Shown here piece by piece: positions 34,977 to 46,779 of a stretch of DNA of 64,000 nucleotides (positions are counted from its first letter, which is position 1; every line of letters starts with the position of its first letter). The notes beneath the pieces are model-generated. The model saw only the letters and a list, made by a program, of their open reading frames with translations, was not told the origin of the DNA and did no database searches. A program made the translations under genes and the position numbers. This DNA is from Raphanus sativus. Taxonomy: Eukaryota > Streptophyta > Magnoliopsida > Brassicales > Brassicaceae. Where the stretch lies: contig NC_079515.1 in NCBI RefSeq assembly GCF_000801105.2, positions 7,688,001 to 7,752,000 on the forward strand. Direction: 5' to 3'.

Positions 34977-35624
34977 ATGAGTCAACTGAATAAGATCGTT
35001 CTCCTTACTGTTCTTGTTTCATTTTATATGTTTTCATCATGTGTTTCAAGCACTGAGTTTGAAGTTGGAGGAGATGATGGTTGGATCGTACCACAATCTA
35101 ACAAGACTCATGGTGATGTGTTTAACCAATGGGCTTCACACAATCGCTTTAAAGTTGACGATACTATCCGTAAGCATTCTCTTTCTGTATGCAATTTTAG
35201 TCTTTACAACTATATATACATAATGAACTCTTTTATTGTTTTCGGTGAAGGTTTCAAGTACAACAAAGACTCGGTGTTAGTTGTATCAGAAGACGAGTAC
35301 AAAATATGCAAAGCTACTAAACCGCAGTTTTATTCGAACAACGAAGACACGGTTTTTAAACTAGACCGTCCCGGTTTGTTTTACTTCATCAGCGGTATCT
35401 CGGGCCACTGCGAAAAGGGTCAGAAGATGATCATCAAAGTTATGGAGACTGAGTCTATGCCTGATTCTCCTCCTCCTTCGTCCACTTCTTCTTCTTCTTC
35501 TCCTCCATCTCCCCCGGCGTCGGCTCACAAAAAGAGCAATGCCTTGAAAACAACGGTCCATTTCATTAGTTCCTGTTTTGTTGTCTTTGCGATCATGGCT
35601 ATTTCTGTTTTTGGTTTGGTTTAG
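34977..35624 (+). CDS. ENODL5: Early nodulin-like (phytocyanin) protein, GPI-anchored
   Basis: Two exons, 34977-35169 and 35251-35624, give 188 residues. A signal peptide (about 1-25) is followed by a plastocyanin-like domain (about 26-128, EFEVGGDDGWIVP, NQWASHNRFKVDDTIRF, FYFISGISGHCEKGQKMIIKV). A Pro/Ser-rich arabinogalactan-like linker comes next, then a hydrophobic C-terminal tail typical of GPI-anchor signals. ENODLs lack the copper ligands of true phytocyanins and act at the plasma membrane/cell wall. Synteny with At3g18590 suggests ENODL5. The 81-base intron (35,170-35,250) is a multiple of three and contains no stop, so a retained-intron form would also be open. Confidence 0.88.
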   Translation: MSQLNKIVLLTVLVSFYMFSSCVSSTEFEVGGDDGWIVPQSNKTHGDVFNQWASHNRFKVDDTIRKHSLSVCNFSLYNYIYIMNSFIVFGEGFKYNKDSVLVVSEDEYKICKATKPQFYSNNEDTVFKLDRPGLFYFISGISGHCEKGQKMIIKVMETESMPDSPPPSSTSSSSSPPSPPASAHKKSNALKTTVHFISSCFVVFAIMAISVFGLV

Positions 35625-36184
35625 TTAAAGCAGATTTTTAGACCGGTTTAGCGTTTTGTTCTCTTCAGGTTCTTCCTTCACCATTAGGCTGCTTCATTCT
35701 TAGGCACTCACTCTTCCGAATAAACACATTGATTTATGTTTCAATCAAAATATGTTTTCCCTTTTTCTTGTAGCCCCATTATTTATATGTATCTTTACGG
35801 TTATGTGCCTTATTAGTGTTTACTACAATAAACATTTCATTTCAATAAAAAAGCAAAGTACTATAGTTGTTAATGTATTTACACAACTTGGTAGTTACGA
35901 AATTGCCATAAAGAAATTAAACAATTCTTATAACAATTGAACTGAAGTATTACAAGAAACATTTAACCTAAACTAAAGAAAAAAATAGAGTAACAATTTT
36001 TTATCACTTTAAACAAAACTTGGTGATAATTGTAATAATTGTCGAATTATCTCTGTAAACTTTCTCATAATTGTAATATCATAATAAATCAGCGTTATAA
36101 AAGAAAACTTGGTGATAACTTTTATAAAACCAAAAAAAAAAAAAATTCCAGGCAGTCCATGTTTTATAGGCCGGTGGAGGCGCA
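35625..36184. other. Convergent intergenic region between ENODL and RH51
   Basis: Holds both 3' UTRs. Two AACTTGGTGATAA words occur near 36,016 and 36,105. Nothing else seen. Confidence 0.4.
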
Positions 36185-39100
36185 TCATGCCTCTTTTGGT
36201 GTGGACTTGGCTTTGCCATAGGGACTGTAAGGAGAGAAGCCATTGCGAACTTGCTGATTCCTAGCCTTCCTCACCTTCCCAGCTCCACTTTCTATGTTCA
36301 GATTCACTTTTGGCGGCGAAGAGAAGCAGAACGATAAAGCAACCGCCTGTGACATCCCATTATTAAAAAAAAAATATATAAAAACCCACAAAAAAATATG
36401 TTGCAAGAACAATGGGTTTATGTGTGAAAAACAATACCTGGAGATCGAGTCTGTGGACATTAAAAATGTCTTTCAGAGAATGTGAATTGTATGCTGCGAT
36501 ATAAGCCCGGTACGCGTCCTTGGCTGTCTTGTTCAGATTATAGTCGTTGGCTACATACTTCTCCTGTAGGACAGGAGCAAAAATCTATGTTTATCCAACT
36601 GCAGATGCAAAGTCATTCAACCACAAAAAAAAAAAGATTAGAACCAGAACTATTACCAGGGCGGATCGAACATTCAAAAGCTTCTTCTCATTAAACTCGA
36701 GCTCTTTTACAGGTACTTTTGCAGCCTGCGGATTAGGGTAACAAATCAATAAAAACAAGTAAGGTTTACACGGCAAAAAAGATTATAAAACACCATTCAC
36801 ACCTCAAGGTATCGAATAAACTGAAGCTCTTCAGGGATCAAGACAAGCAATGCCTTTCCCTTTGCTCCTTCTCCACGCGCTGTTCTACCAACCCTATGGA
36901 TATATTCCTGCAAAAAGAAGAAAAAAAACAATCTAAGATACGCATAAACATAAAGAAGAGGATATAGAAAAACCAGAGCGAAGAAGAAGCGTTCCTACCG
37001 TTGGCTTGTCTGGAGGATCATACTGTATAATCCAGTCCTACAGATAATAACATGATTTCATTAGTACTATTTGAGTAAAGAGTATTAAAAGTCAATGACA
37101 GAACCTATAGCCGTCTAAATACGTACCACCGCAGGAATGTCAAGACCACGAGCAGCCACATCAGTGCACAACAGAATACCTTTCTCTGCTTTCATAAAGT
37201 CGAAAAAGGTTTTAGTCCTTCGGTTCTGATCCAGTCCTCCATGGATGTCGCAGCTATCAACCTTGATCAGTTTCATGATCTCGGCATGGAACTGTACCGA
37301 CTTGCACGTCGAGAAGAAGACCATTATTTTCTTGTTCAGGTTCTTCTTCAAGAAAGAGATTAGAAGAAGAAGTCTTTTCTCGCTCGGAACAACACAGTAG
37401 CCTTGCTCCAATCCTTCATTTGTCACCTAAAAGTTTTGGAAACTCATTTTTAAGTAAAAATCTCCTTAAATTTTTTCATGACCAGAATGTTTGTGATTCG
37501 CATACCTTGCGTCTACCGTCATCGACATCAACGAGAACAGGAGACGTCAGTGACACCCGAGCAAGATCTTGTACCTGCAACCGGTTCACAAGAGTAAGAA
37601 TAATTGAGTGACAGCAAGTACTAATAATGACAATATCGCAGCTAAAAGAAAATTACCTTGGAGGTCTGAGTGGCAGAGAATAGTGCGGTTTGCCTAGTCT
37701 GCGGAAACATAGTAACAACTTAAATCACAACAACTCCAAACCATAACATACATAATCCAACACAACTATTTCACTAGTGGGTTATGCCTGAGAAGTATAG
37801 AACTACCGTGGCATGTTTAGTAAAACTTACTTAAAACAAAAAGCAAAGAAAAGGAATCTATGATACTGAAAAAAAGAATTTATCTAGTTTTCTCATTTCT
37901 ATTTTTTATCAAAAATTAATTAAGATCCAGAGAGATAATTTACCTTTGGTAAAATCGTAAGAATCTTATTCATGTCTTCCTCAAAATTTTCTTCCAATAT
38001 TCTGTCAGCTTCATCGATCACAAGGCACTGCAATTTTATAGGAACATATACAAAAAGATAAATATCTATCATAGTCATCTACAGCTAGCAGTCGAGTTAA
38101 TCACATTTCCAAATATTAGTAAGACCAAAGCCCAAGCTAAAAATCTAATATAAGCCAAACACCTGTAGTTTTCCCTCCTCTCTAGTTCTATTAAAGAGGC
38201 GGGAGAATGAAATCAACATAACTTGATGTATACATGACTCTTTTACTTGTTTTGTTTGTCTATCAGAAAAGATGTCCAAGTGGCTAAACAGTAATAGTTT
38301 TCAACATCTACGTTCTCAAGAATAAGACGAGTAACACGGTCCAAAATGGAACAATGAAAAAGGAGAGTACCTTAAGGTGTTTAAAAATGAAACCCTTAGT
38401 GTGTTGAAGATGGTCAAGAAGACGCCCCGGAGTTGCAATCAACAAATTAGAACCGTTTGCAATACGTTGTGCTTCAGTCCTTCTGTTATTGCCACCAATA
38501 ACCATGCTGACCGTCAGCGAGTGATGATGCTTGAGCAGCTCCTCCGCCACATTTTTCGTCTGATAAAACCAAAAAAAATAGTACATTGAAAAATGGGGAT
38601 GAGAGGCCGCACTAACTACAAACAATATTCACACTTTACAAAACCAATTCAATGATAATGACAGTATGGTAGATAAACAAAAAACGGGGAATTAACCTGA
38701 ATAGCAAGTTCTCTTGTGGGGCAAATAACGATGACACCAGTCCCGTTACGAGGAGAGAAACGCTCCTTAAAGAGCAACTCAACAGCAGGTATGAGAAAAG
38801 CAAGGGTTTTACCAGAACCGGTTCTAGCAGCACCAAGAACATCTTTTCCTTCCAAAAGCGGAGGAATCGATCCAGCTTGAATCTAAATGATGGCAAAATG
38901 ATTATAAGAAACTAATAAACATTACCACAAGAAATACAAAATCGGGTCTAAACATGAGAAAAAGGTTCAAGATTTTAGACGTACTTGAGTCATGTGCTCA
39001 AAGCCCATGGACTTGATAGCTTGGAAAGTGTGGTCAGATAAGTCAAGGGATTCAAAAGTCTCATTAGTCATTATCCCTTTCCCAACAACCACCATCTTCT

Positions 39101-39335
39101 CCACCTCTTCTTCTTCTTCTTTCTCTTCATCAGTTTTGCCTCTTCCTTGCAGCTTCTTCACTTTCCTTTTCTCCATTTTGTTCTGGATTTCATCAGCGTT
39201 TTCCTCTACCGTGTGGACTTCTTCTTCTTCTTCTTCTTCTTCTTCTGGCTTTGGGTGGTCGTTCTTCTTCGCACGGTTTCGCTTTCTGACCCTCTTCTTC
39301 AGCTCTTCACTGGAGTTCTTCTCCAGCTCAACCAT
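36185..39335 (-). CDS. RH51: DEAD-box ATP-dependent RNA helicase RH51 (Has1/DDX18 type)
   Basis: Twelve exons give 573 residues: 39335-38985, 38882-38697, 38559-38371, 38027-37944, 37698-37657, 37574-37506, 37426-37127, 37037-36999, 36907-36803, 36725-36657, 36563-36438 and 36346-36185. A Lys/Glu-rich N-terminus contains a nine-Glu run encoded by a GAA repeat. Motifs: Q region [10 protein letters not shown]...[13 protein letters not shown] (R137-T143), Ia PTRELA, Ib TPGRLLD, II DEAD (D247-D250), III SAT (278-280), [20 protein letters not shown] (H424-R431). The C-terminal [20 protein letters not shown] block is typical of the Has1/DDX18 subgroup, nucleolar helicases of 60S/40S ribosome assembly. 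Position matches At3g18600. Next to nucleolin, both genes serve ribosome production; that pairing is conserved synteny rather than an operon. Confidence 0.93.
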
Positions 39336-39838
39336 GTCTGCTACTCTAATCTCTTAATCAACCCAACTCTCTGCAAGTAAAAGTACAGACTTTATATTAA
39401 ATAATGAGAGAAAAAAAAAAAAAACAAATTTTGAGTCGGGCAAGTTCCAAAACAAACAAATGCAAAGCCAACCGAAACCTAAGGATTACTACTAACTACA
39501 TCAAACAAATTCGTTAATCCCAGACATATTAGTCTTCTCAAAATCCAAGGCTTTAGAATTGTATTACCAAACTAAAAGGTGGGTTGTTGGGTGAAGATTG
39601 TATTACAACAAACAAAAGAGCATGAAAAAAGGAACTAATAGTGGAAATAAACTCACACGTAGAGCCAAAACCCACTCGGAGGATGCAACAGCCAAGAGCG
39701 CGGCGGAGAGAGAAGAAAATATTTAGGGTTTAACTAGTCTTTGTATTTGCCTTACTTTTTCAATAAACCTTTCCATGAAATATTTTTTTTATAAGAATGT
39801 GAGAAATGTTAAAGGAAAACATTTTAAATAACATTTGT
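39336..39838. promoter_or_regulatory. RH51 promoter and leader
   Basis: The interval before RH51 on the minus strand. Sequences near 39,714-39,732 read AAACCCTAAATATTT on the minus strand; AAACCCTA is a telo-box, common in promoters of plant ribosome-biogenesis genes, which fits this helicase. The AACATTTGT at 39,830-39,838 is the target duplication of the adjoining retroposon. Confidence 0.55.
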
Positions 39839-41130
39839 GTAAAGAAAAAAAAAAGGCAAAGCCCTAGTTCTCTCTCTCTCTTTCTCAAACCTCCGCCGCT
39901 CAAACTTAACGCCAGCTCCGGCCCGGTTTTTGCCGGTGTCGGGAGCTCTTCTTCTTCTCCCTTTCCTCTTTTCTTTTTGCTCTCTTCACCACTATCTCAT
40001 TCCTGTGTCGATATGCTCGGTGTTCTGTGTTTTACGGGAGCTCGGCTCGAGATTCGACGATGACAGTCACTTCCTTTCCATGGAGCAGCGGCGAGACACA
40101 AGGCGTGACAGTGGTGGAAAGGGTCGGCTTTTAGGACTGAAGGCTCTCGTCAGATCTGGTTTTCTCCTTTCAGATCTGTTGAGTCTCTTCCATGGCGACG
40201 GTGCGGGACTCCCTCCTCCTCCACGATACTGCCTTCCTGTGCGGCGGTGGACCTTCAGAGGAGTGTTTTAATAGCGAGGAAAAGGGATATGGTTCTCCAC
40301 TTCTCGGAGCTAACATGAGGCAAGGTTTCGCGCCGACGGAGTGTCAACCGGAGGAGTGGATTTGGTGGTGGTCCTGGCGGAGCTCGACATCCCAGCATCG
40401 GCGATGAGTCTCTGATTCTAACCGGTGGTTCATGCTTCGCATCCTTGGAAACTGTTGGACCGGTTCCCGTATATGTCGTCAAAGTCCGCCTTTTCATTCA
40501 GGCCGTTCTGGTCTGTTTTTCGATCTAGACAAGTTTTGTTGGCGCCTTTGGTCTAGTCTGGAATGCGCCTGAGGCATGGTCACTGTTGGTACATGGACTG
40601 CATTCTTATCACTTGGCGACCAATGTTGGGGTTGAAAATTGATGCCCGGAAAAGACTATTGATTGCTAGCAAATTCTTTGTCTTTGGATTATTAGGTTTA
40701 AAGTAAAGGTGTAAGACAAGGTGAAGAAGCCTTATTCTCGAGCTTTCTGGGATCTTTTGTGTGAGATCATGCGCCTTTAGGTGATGTTGTGGTGGTCATG
40801 TGCTGCAATCTGATTTTTTGGTACCAGCTACGTCGGACTACAAGTGAAGTATCTCATTTTAGGATAGTTCAGAAAGTTTAGGGATAGCTTTGTAACCTTG
40901 TTGTCTAGAGGTAGAATTAGTTGGTTTAAGGGACAAGTCACTTTGTATCCTAGAGTGATCTTGTTCTCATTTGTGGTTGAAAGAGTACAAGGAGGTATAG
41001 ATCGGGTAGCGTATGATCCAATTAAGTGTTCATGGGTGATATTAGATCAATTTTTGTCTTTGTGAGGTCAAATTCCATATATTCCACTCTTGGTTAATGA
41101 AAAGTTTGATGTTGAGTCAAAAAAAAAAAA
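39839..41130 (+). mobile_element. Poly(A) non-coding retroposon (Sadhu-like or LINE-derived)
   Basis: An insert of about 1.29 kb flanked by AACATTTGT (39,830-39,838 and 41,131-41,139) and ending in a run of about 12 A at 41,119-41,130. The 5' part is CT-rich and GC-richer (AAAGCCCTAGTTCTCTC, then CCGG-containing words) and resembles the opening of the retroposon at 28,200-29,140. Short frames inside are not conserved-looking proteins. The end TTGATGTTGAGTC before the tail resembles plant LINE 3' ends. It lies between the RH51 promoter and nucleolin's 3' end. Confidence 0.75.
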
Positions 41131-41139
41131 AACATTTGT

Positions 41140-41670
41140 TTGGACAAGAATCTCCAACCAACGAGAAGGAAGGAGGATTCGTAATGCTTAATTAACTTTC
41201 ACATAATAAGAAACCTCCAAATTTGATACGCATATGAGCTTTCAAAGAATAAATTAACATTGTGTTTTGCAATCTTTAAGATAAAGTTAATTTTCTCAAA
41301 TATCAATTCTGTATTTTAGGCACAAGATAAAAGACTATTGAAATTCTTATAGAAACGTCACCAAATATCTTTAACCAAATATTTCATATTTCATAATATA
41401 CTATTACTATTATAATTAAACTTTAAATAAAATGATAGACCGATAATAAAAATGACAATTAGTGAAGGCCAGGAGTTTAAAGGAATTCATTAAAAGTTTC
41501 AAACTAGTAAAAATGTCACACCCGCAAAACTTTACTAGTAAAGAAAAACCAAACTACAAATCCATCCAAGAGTAACCAACTCATCACATAAGCTTGAGTG
41601 TTTTTTGTCATTAAAAAGGCAAAAAAAAAGAGACTGAAAGATAGGATAAAAGAAGAGACAAGCTTTGTCA
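41140..41670. other. 3' flank of nucleolin gene
   Basis: AT-rich sequence between the retroposon and the nucleolin stop codon. It should include the nucleolin 3' UTR. No other feature. Confidence 0.4.
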
Positions 41671-44600
41671 CTAATCATCAAAGACGGTCTTCGTCCCTGC
41701 AAAGACAAAAATACAAAACCAAACGTTTACGAGAAGAGATTCGACAAATCACAGAAAAATATTCAAGGAAGCAGGAGATAAGAAACAAACCTTTTGCTGA
41801 GGCAAGTACACTCGGTTTGCTGGGTGCTCTACGGTCACGACCAGGGGGGGCACGACCAGGAGGACATCTTCCAGGAAAGGCACGACCAGGAAAGGCACGA
41901 CCGGGTCTAGGACCTGAGAAACGATCACGACCATTATTTCCATCAGCATTCTGTCCTCTTGGTCTACCCTCGAGGACCTGTATGTTCCACCCTCCCAGTT
42001 CACTTCCGTTTAGTTCCAACGCCTTGTTGAATCCATCCTCCTCTTTCAAATCTAGGTAAGCCATCCTGAAATTTAAAAAGAAAACATATGTTCCATAAGT
42101 ATTATCATCATCATCATCATCACATCACATCATCATCATTCACCAAAGAAGAGTTTACTAACCCCCTGGTAGCACCAGTCTCTCGATCACAAGGTAGAGA
42201 AATCCTTGTGATCTGACCACAACCACTAAAATGCTCTCTCAACGCACCTCTCATCTGCAATGTTCACAACAGTTTTTGTTTTAAGTGTTTGCATCATAGA
42301 TAGAAATTGGTTTAAAGAAAGTTGAAGGTGAGGATCATACATCACGTTCACTAACAGACTTGTCGAATCTTGTGACATAAATCGTCTTGACTTGGCTTCC
42401 TTCTCCTTTGCGGTTGTTGCTCTGGAATCCGCCATCAGCATTGCTGCAAGATCAAAACGATATTAGCCCGGAAAAACATATCATATAAACAACCAACTTT
42501 CACTTTTCAACGACATGTTATGTTTTGTGTTATGGCAGGTAAAAGAGAAAGCACCTGCTTCGTGGAGCAGGCTTCGCGTTAGCTTCAGATAGCCGAATAT
42601 CGCGGCCTAGTAATGGTTTACCATTCATCAGTTTCAATGCCTACACACATTCCAAACAACCCAACGATAAAATATTCGCGATTCCAACACCCAAGGGTAA
42701 GTAACGACTCCAAAAGCAAAGAATGGCACAACTTTTTACCTTCTGAGCTGCTTCTGGAGAAGCAAACTCAACATGCCCGTATCCTTTACTACGGCCATCT
42801 GGATCTGAAGCAAGTCTGACGTCGACGATATCACCAACTTCTTTGAAGAAATTCTCTCTGTTTATATGAGTTATTTATATGTAATCAAGTAACAGCATTC
42901 TATCCGAAGAACAAGAACAAAAAACACTTATGTGCACTTACACGTCAGCACTTTCAAGTTGAAAGGGAAGATTTCCAGCAAATAGTGTAGTTGAACCTCC
43001 TCGAGCCTGAGGGGTTGGTGTCTGAGTGGTTGGCGTCTTCGGCTGTATGATTAACAATTAAAACGTTACATGTAAGTATAAAACATAACCATGAGGAATA
43101 CAATACATTACAGCAGGATGGAGTTTTTACTTCTTTTGCAAGTGATTTCTGCTCCGCCTCCACCATTTCAACATCAGTATCCTGGTTTTTTTATTAAAAG
43201 TTTATTTAAAGTCAGAATAAAGATATTTGTCTTATACCATAAAATAAGTAACATTGCTGGCACCTTTTTCTTTGGAGTTACTTTCTCATCTTCACTCTCC
43301 TCCTCACTAGATTCGTCACTGCTGCTTTCTTGTTTAGAGGTTTTGGGTGGAGAAACTTTAGCCTGCATAACAAGGCAAACCTCTTTACTTCTATTGACTG
43401 GCACCTATGCAACCAAACTATAATAAAGAAAATAACTTGGTGGAAGAACATACCTTCTTTGTAGGAGGTTTCTCATCATCACTTTCCTGCAAGTAAGGCA
43501 AAGTTAATGACTAGGTAAGTGCATAGAATAAAAAACATTTAAAAGGTGAAAAGACACGGAAACTATCTGTTAAAAAGTAGTGTAAGAAGAACTAGAGCTG
43601 TGTCACAACAAACCTCATCATCAGAATCTTCCTCTGATGACTCTGAATCTGACTTGCTTTTAGTAGCAGCTGGAAGCTTCTCTGTAGAAGGTTCCTTTTT
43701 CTATACAGAAAAAAAATAAAAGAAACAAACGATTCACTTTTCTGTCCCGCTGATTGCTTCAGAACGCAAGTAACAATTCATTTTCCAAACCTTTTCATCT
43801 TCTGATTCCTCATCTGAGTCTTCATCAGATTCATCCTCTGAGGATGATGAATCTTTTGCAGCTGGCTTGACACTCTTAACAGCTGTTGGTTGCTTCTTTG
43901 CAGGGGCAGATTCCTATTTATGTTTTAGAAAGAAACAGAAAAATAAGCATGTGATATTCATGTAACATTGAGCTAATTAACAAATACGCAATCCTTACCT
44001 CGTCAGAAGAAGATTCATCCTCAGATGATGAACTGCTCTCTGCTTTGGCAGCCTTTAGAGTAGTTGTTGGTTGCTTCTTTGCAGGGGCAGAGTCCTAAAA
44101 TAATGAAAATAAACGAAATTCAAAACTAAGCAGATGTGGTAAGCATATAAACTTAACCATACGACATGAAATTTCTCAAGCATTGAGCCAACAAGTAATG
44201 ACGCAATTCATACCTCGTCCGAAGAGGATTCATCATCCTCAGATGAGCTGCTCTCTTCCTTGGCTTTCTTAACAGCTGCTGGTTGCTTCTTTGCAGGGAC
44301 GGGTTCCTAATAATAATACATCAGAAAACGTATGCAGATGATTATGAGTGACATTCCACTAACAGTGAAGCTAAACGTGTACTGATGCAATTCATACCTC
44401 GTCTGAAGAAGAAGATTCGTCTTCAGATGAGGAGCTCTCTGCCTTGGTTTTCTTAGGGATTTCTGGTTGCTTCTTCACAGGGGCAGGCTCCTGATTAAAA
44501 AAAAAAAACAAATAATTCGCAAAGTTAAGCATGTTCATTCCTTAAACATCAATAGAAAGTTCAACGAATCATGATGTGATTAATACCTCATCCTCAGATG

Positions 44601-45279
44601 AATCTTCAGAAGATGAGCCATCCTTCTTAGATAGAGGTTTCTTGGCAATGACTTTCTTAGTCTTAATGTTCAAAAGCAATACAGTTAACGTGAGTACTCA
44701 AATAAAACTATTAGTAATTTAAAGTCAACCTTATAAAAGTTCTAAGCATATCAACTAAAAGTTCAACTTAAAACAAAAACTACAGATCAAGTGAACTGAA
44801 GTTATACCTTCTTGACTTCTTCCTCAGAATCAGAACTACTACCGCTGGTCTCTATCTTCTTTGGTGGTGGTGCCTTTTTCTCAGCTTTCTTCTGCTTCTT
44901 AGGATTCTTTTTGATGTCCAGATCAACTTCCGCATCTCTCTTACCTAGGTGAAGAGACAGTCAAGTCAAAATCAAACACCATGTAAACAACTACAAAGCC
45001 CGATCGTCAATTACGAAGCTTTTTCATCGTCCTCGCTCCAAACAGAGGAACAAGAGAACTTGAAGAAAAAGAGTAGAAAAGAATCTTACTTTTCTTCGAT
45101 GCCTTCGTTGTTGAGACAAGTGGTGCTTCGACCTAAGAAAAATCCCCCAAAAACCAAACAGAGTTTTAGATCACCCCCAAAATTTACAGACAAAACAGAC
45201 CGTGAAGAAGACATAAAAGCTAGAGAGAGGAGAGAAAGATGATTACTTTGGCGACGGATTCTTTCTTAGACTTGACCAT
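41671..45279 (-). CDS. NUC2: Nucleolin-like protein 2
   Basis: Nineteen exons splice in frame to 587 residues: 45279-45247, 45132-45090, 44944-44808, 44661-44587, 44490-44398, 44306-44214, 44094-43999, 43913-43791, 43700-43614, 43486-43454, 43362-43264, 43181-43131, 43042-42942, 42857-42740, 42640-42555, 42443-42341, 42254-42163, 42065-41791 and 41696-41671. The layout is nucleolin: a Lys-rich start, repeated basic/acidic exons (KKQP followed by SSSSED/SDE runs), RRM1 (TTLFAGNLPFQLESADVENF to KGYGHVEF), RRM2 (KTIYVTRFD to TRGMAYLDL), then an Arg/Gly/Pro tail and TKTVFDD. Nucleolin organises rDNA chromatin and rRNA transcription; At3g18610 (NUC2) is the minor, conditionally expressed paralogue. 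The tail uses PGR repeats, not RGG. Confidence 0.92.
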
Positions 45280-46159
45280 GGCGACTGCTGGAGATGATGA
45301 CGATCGAATTACTGTTTTGTTTTAGGGTTTTCGAGTGCGAAAAGAGTTTTTTTTGGGATGTTTAGGGATTCTAAGGAAGATTAGTATTTATAACATGTCT
45401 CTAAATCTTTTTTGTTTTGACCTGAACCGTCCACCTGTCAAATGATATTTGGTTAGACACTTGCCTCCCAAGCTTTACAGTTTATTTAATTTTTAGTATT
45501 TTTTGTCAAATAAAGAAATAGTATATTTTCTTGTTTGTATGCTTGTTTTAGACACTTGACTCGCAAGCTTTACAAATTTTCAATTTTTTTTTTTTGTAAG
45601 ATCAAATATAATATATTTTATCTTCCGTCTGAAAAAATAAATTGCAAAATATACTTTTTAGTTATTTAGTTTATTATATTATATCATAGGATATATCTCT
45701 AAAAACTTTATAATTTTGAATTTGAAAACATATAATCCGAAACTATAATTTTTTTATTTTTTTATTATTTTATTTACTTGCATTTATATATCTACAGTGT
45801 ATAAGGATCTTTCAACTATTAAATAAAATATTTTGATCATTTTTCTTTTTAAAGATTCTTTTGTGACAAATTTTTGGAAAAATCTATTTAGAATAATTGT
45901 TGATGACAAAAAAAAGAATATTGTCTTTATTATATATTTTAAAAACTCTTTTTGTAAAATATGAATAATAAATATTTTTCTTCTATATATTTTTCAAATG
46001 TTTTATATTTATAAGAAGATAACATAAGAAAAATTATATTGAATAGTTTTTTAGTTTATTTTTTATAAAAATAGTTTTTAAGAAGGAAAATGACCAAAAT
46101 AAATTTTATTAAAAGATAAATATGCACTTATACCCAAATAGTTAAATAATCTGGATATA
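45280..46159. other. Nucleolin promoter and AT-rich spacer
   Basis: The first 100 bases contain TAAAACCCTAAAAC-type sequence on the minus strand (telo-box-like, about 45,320-45,335), expected for a ribosome-biogenesis gene. The remainder is very AT-rich with no recognised gene. It ends in (AT)n (about 46,153-46,170), the left border of the SPH block. Confidence 0.5.
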
Positions 46160-46522
46160 TATATATATATATATTAATTGAAGATCTTTTAAAAAGATGT
46201 AATCTCAAGTTTGTAAGAATTAAAAAAACGCTCCTTCCTACGTGTCAATCATTTATACTCTAATAAATCTGACGTGGCATGATGTTAGACAGTTTCGACA
46301 TAACATAACATAGTATAAAATCATATATCCCTAGCGAAAACATAACGATTTGTAAACGGTCCGATTAATAGAGATTTAATTTCTTTCTATTATCTCGGTT
46401 ATCTCACTATAAAATTTAATCTACAACACATTTAAAAATTGGATCAGATATAGTGTTATTTACTCTGGGTTGCTTATATCGCAAGAAAATAAGCAAGCTC
46501 GGTTTGTATATATGTTTGTAAA

Positions 46523-46779
46523 CAGAGGCGAAGGCACAGTGGTGGTGGTGGGGTCAAGTGACCCCAGTAAAATTGGGGAATTTTTTTTTAGTGTATGTTT
46601 TCCTAAAATTATTATAAAATTTAGTTAAAATTTGGCTTTTGACCCCACTAATTTATGTTTAAGTTTTCATTTGCCCCCATTAATATGTGAAAAAAATATT
46701 TTTGTTATATATAATATAATTTAAATATTAAATTTATATATTATGACCCTAGTCAAAAATATTTATAGCTCCGCCACTG
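46523..46779. mobile_element. hAT-type MITE within SPH block 1
   Basis: 257 bases with inverted ends CAGAGGCGAAG / CAGTGGCGGAG, flanked by perfect 8-base duplications TTTGTAAA (46,515-46,522 and 46,780-46,787). CAG-GGCGGAG termini and 8-base duplications define hAT MITEs. The same insertion sits in the other two blocks. Confidence 0.83.

Noticed and set aside
38992..39357. Ser/Phe-rich plus-strand frames opposite the RH51 N-terminus
   Set aside because: They are the complement of GAA/Lys-Glu repeats encoding the helicase's acidic N-terminus.
39930..40407. Frames of 70-113 codons in the CT-rich head of the retroposon
   Set aside because: The region has target duplications and poly(A) of a non-coding retroposon, and the frames show no conserved protein features.
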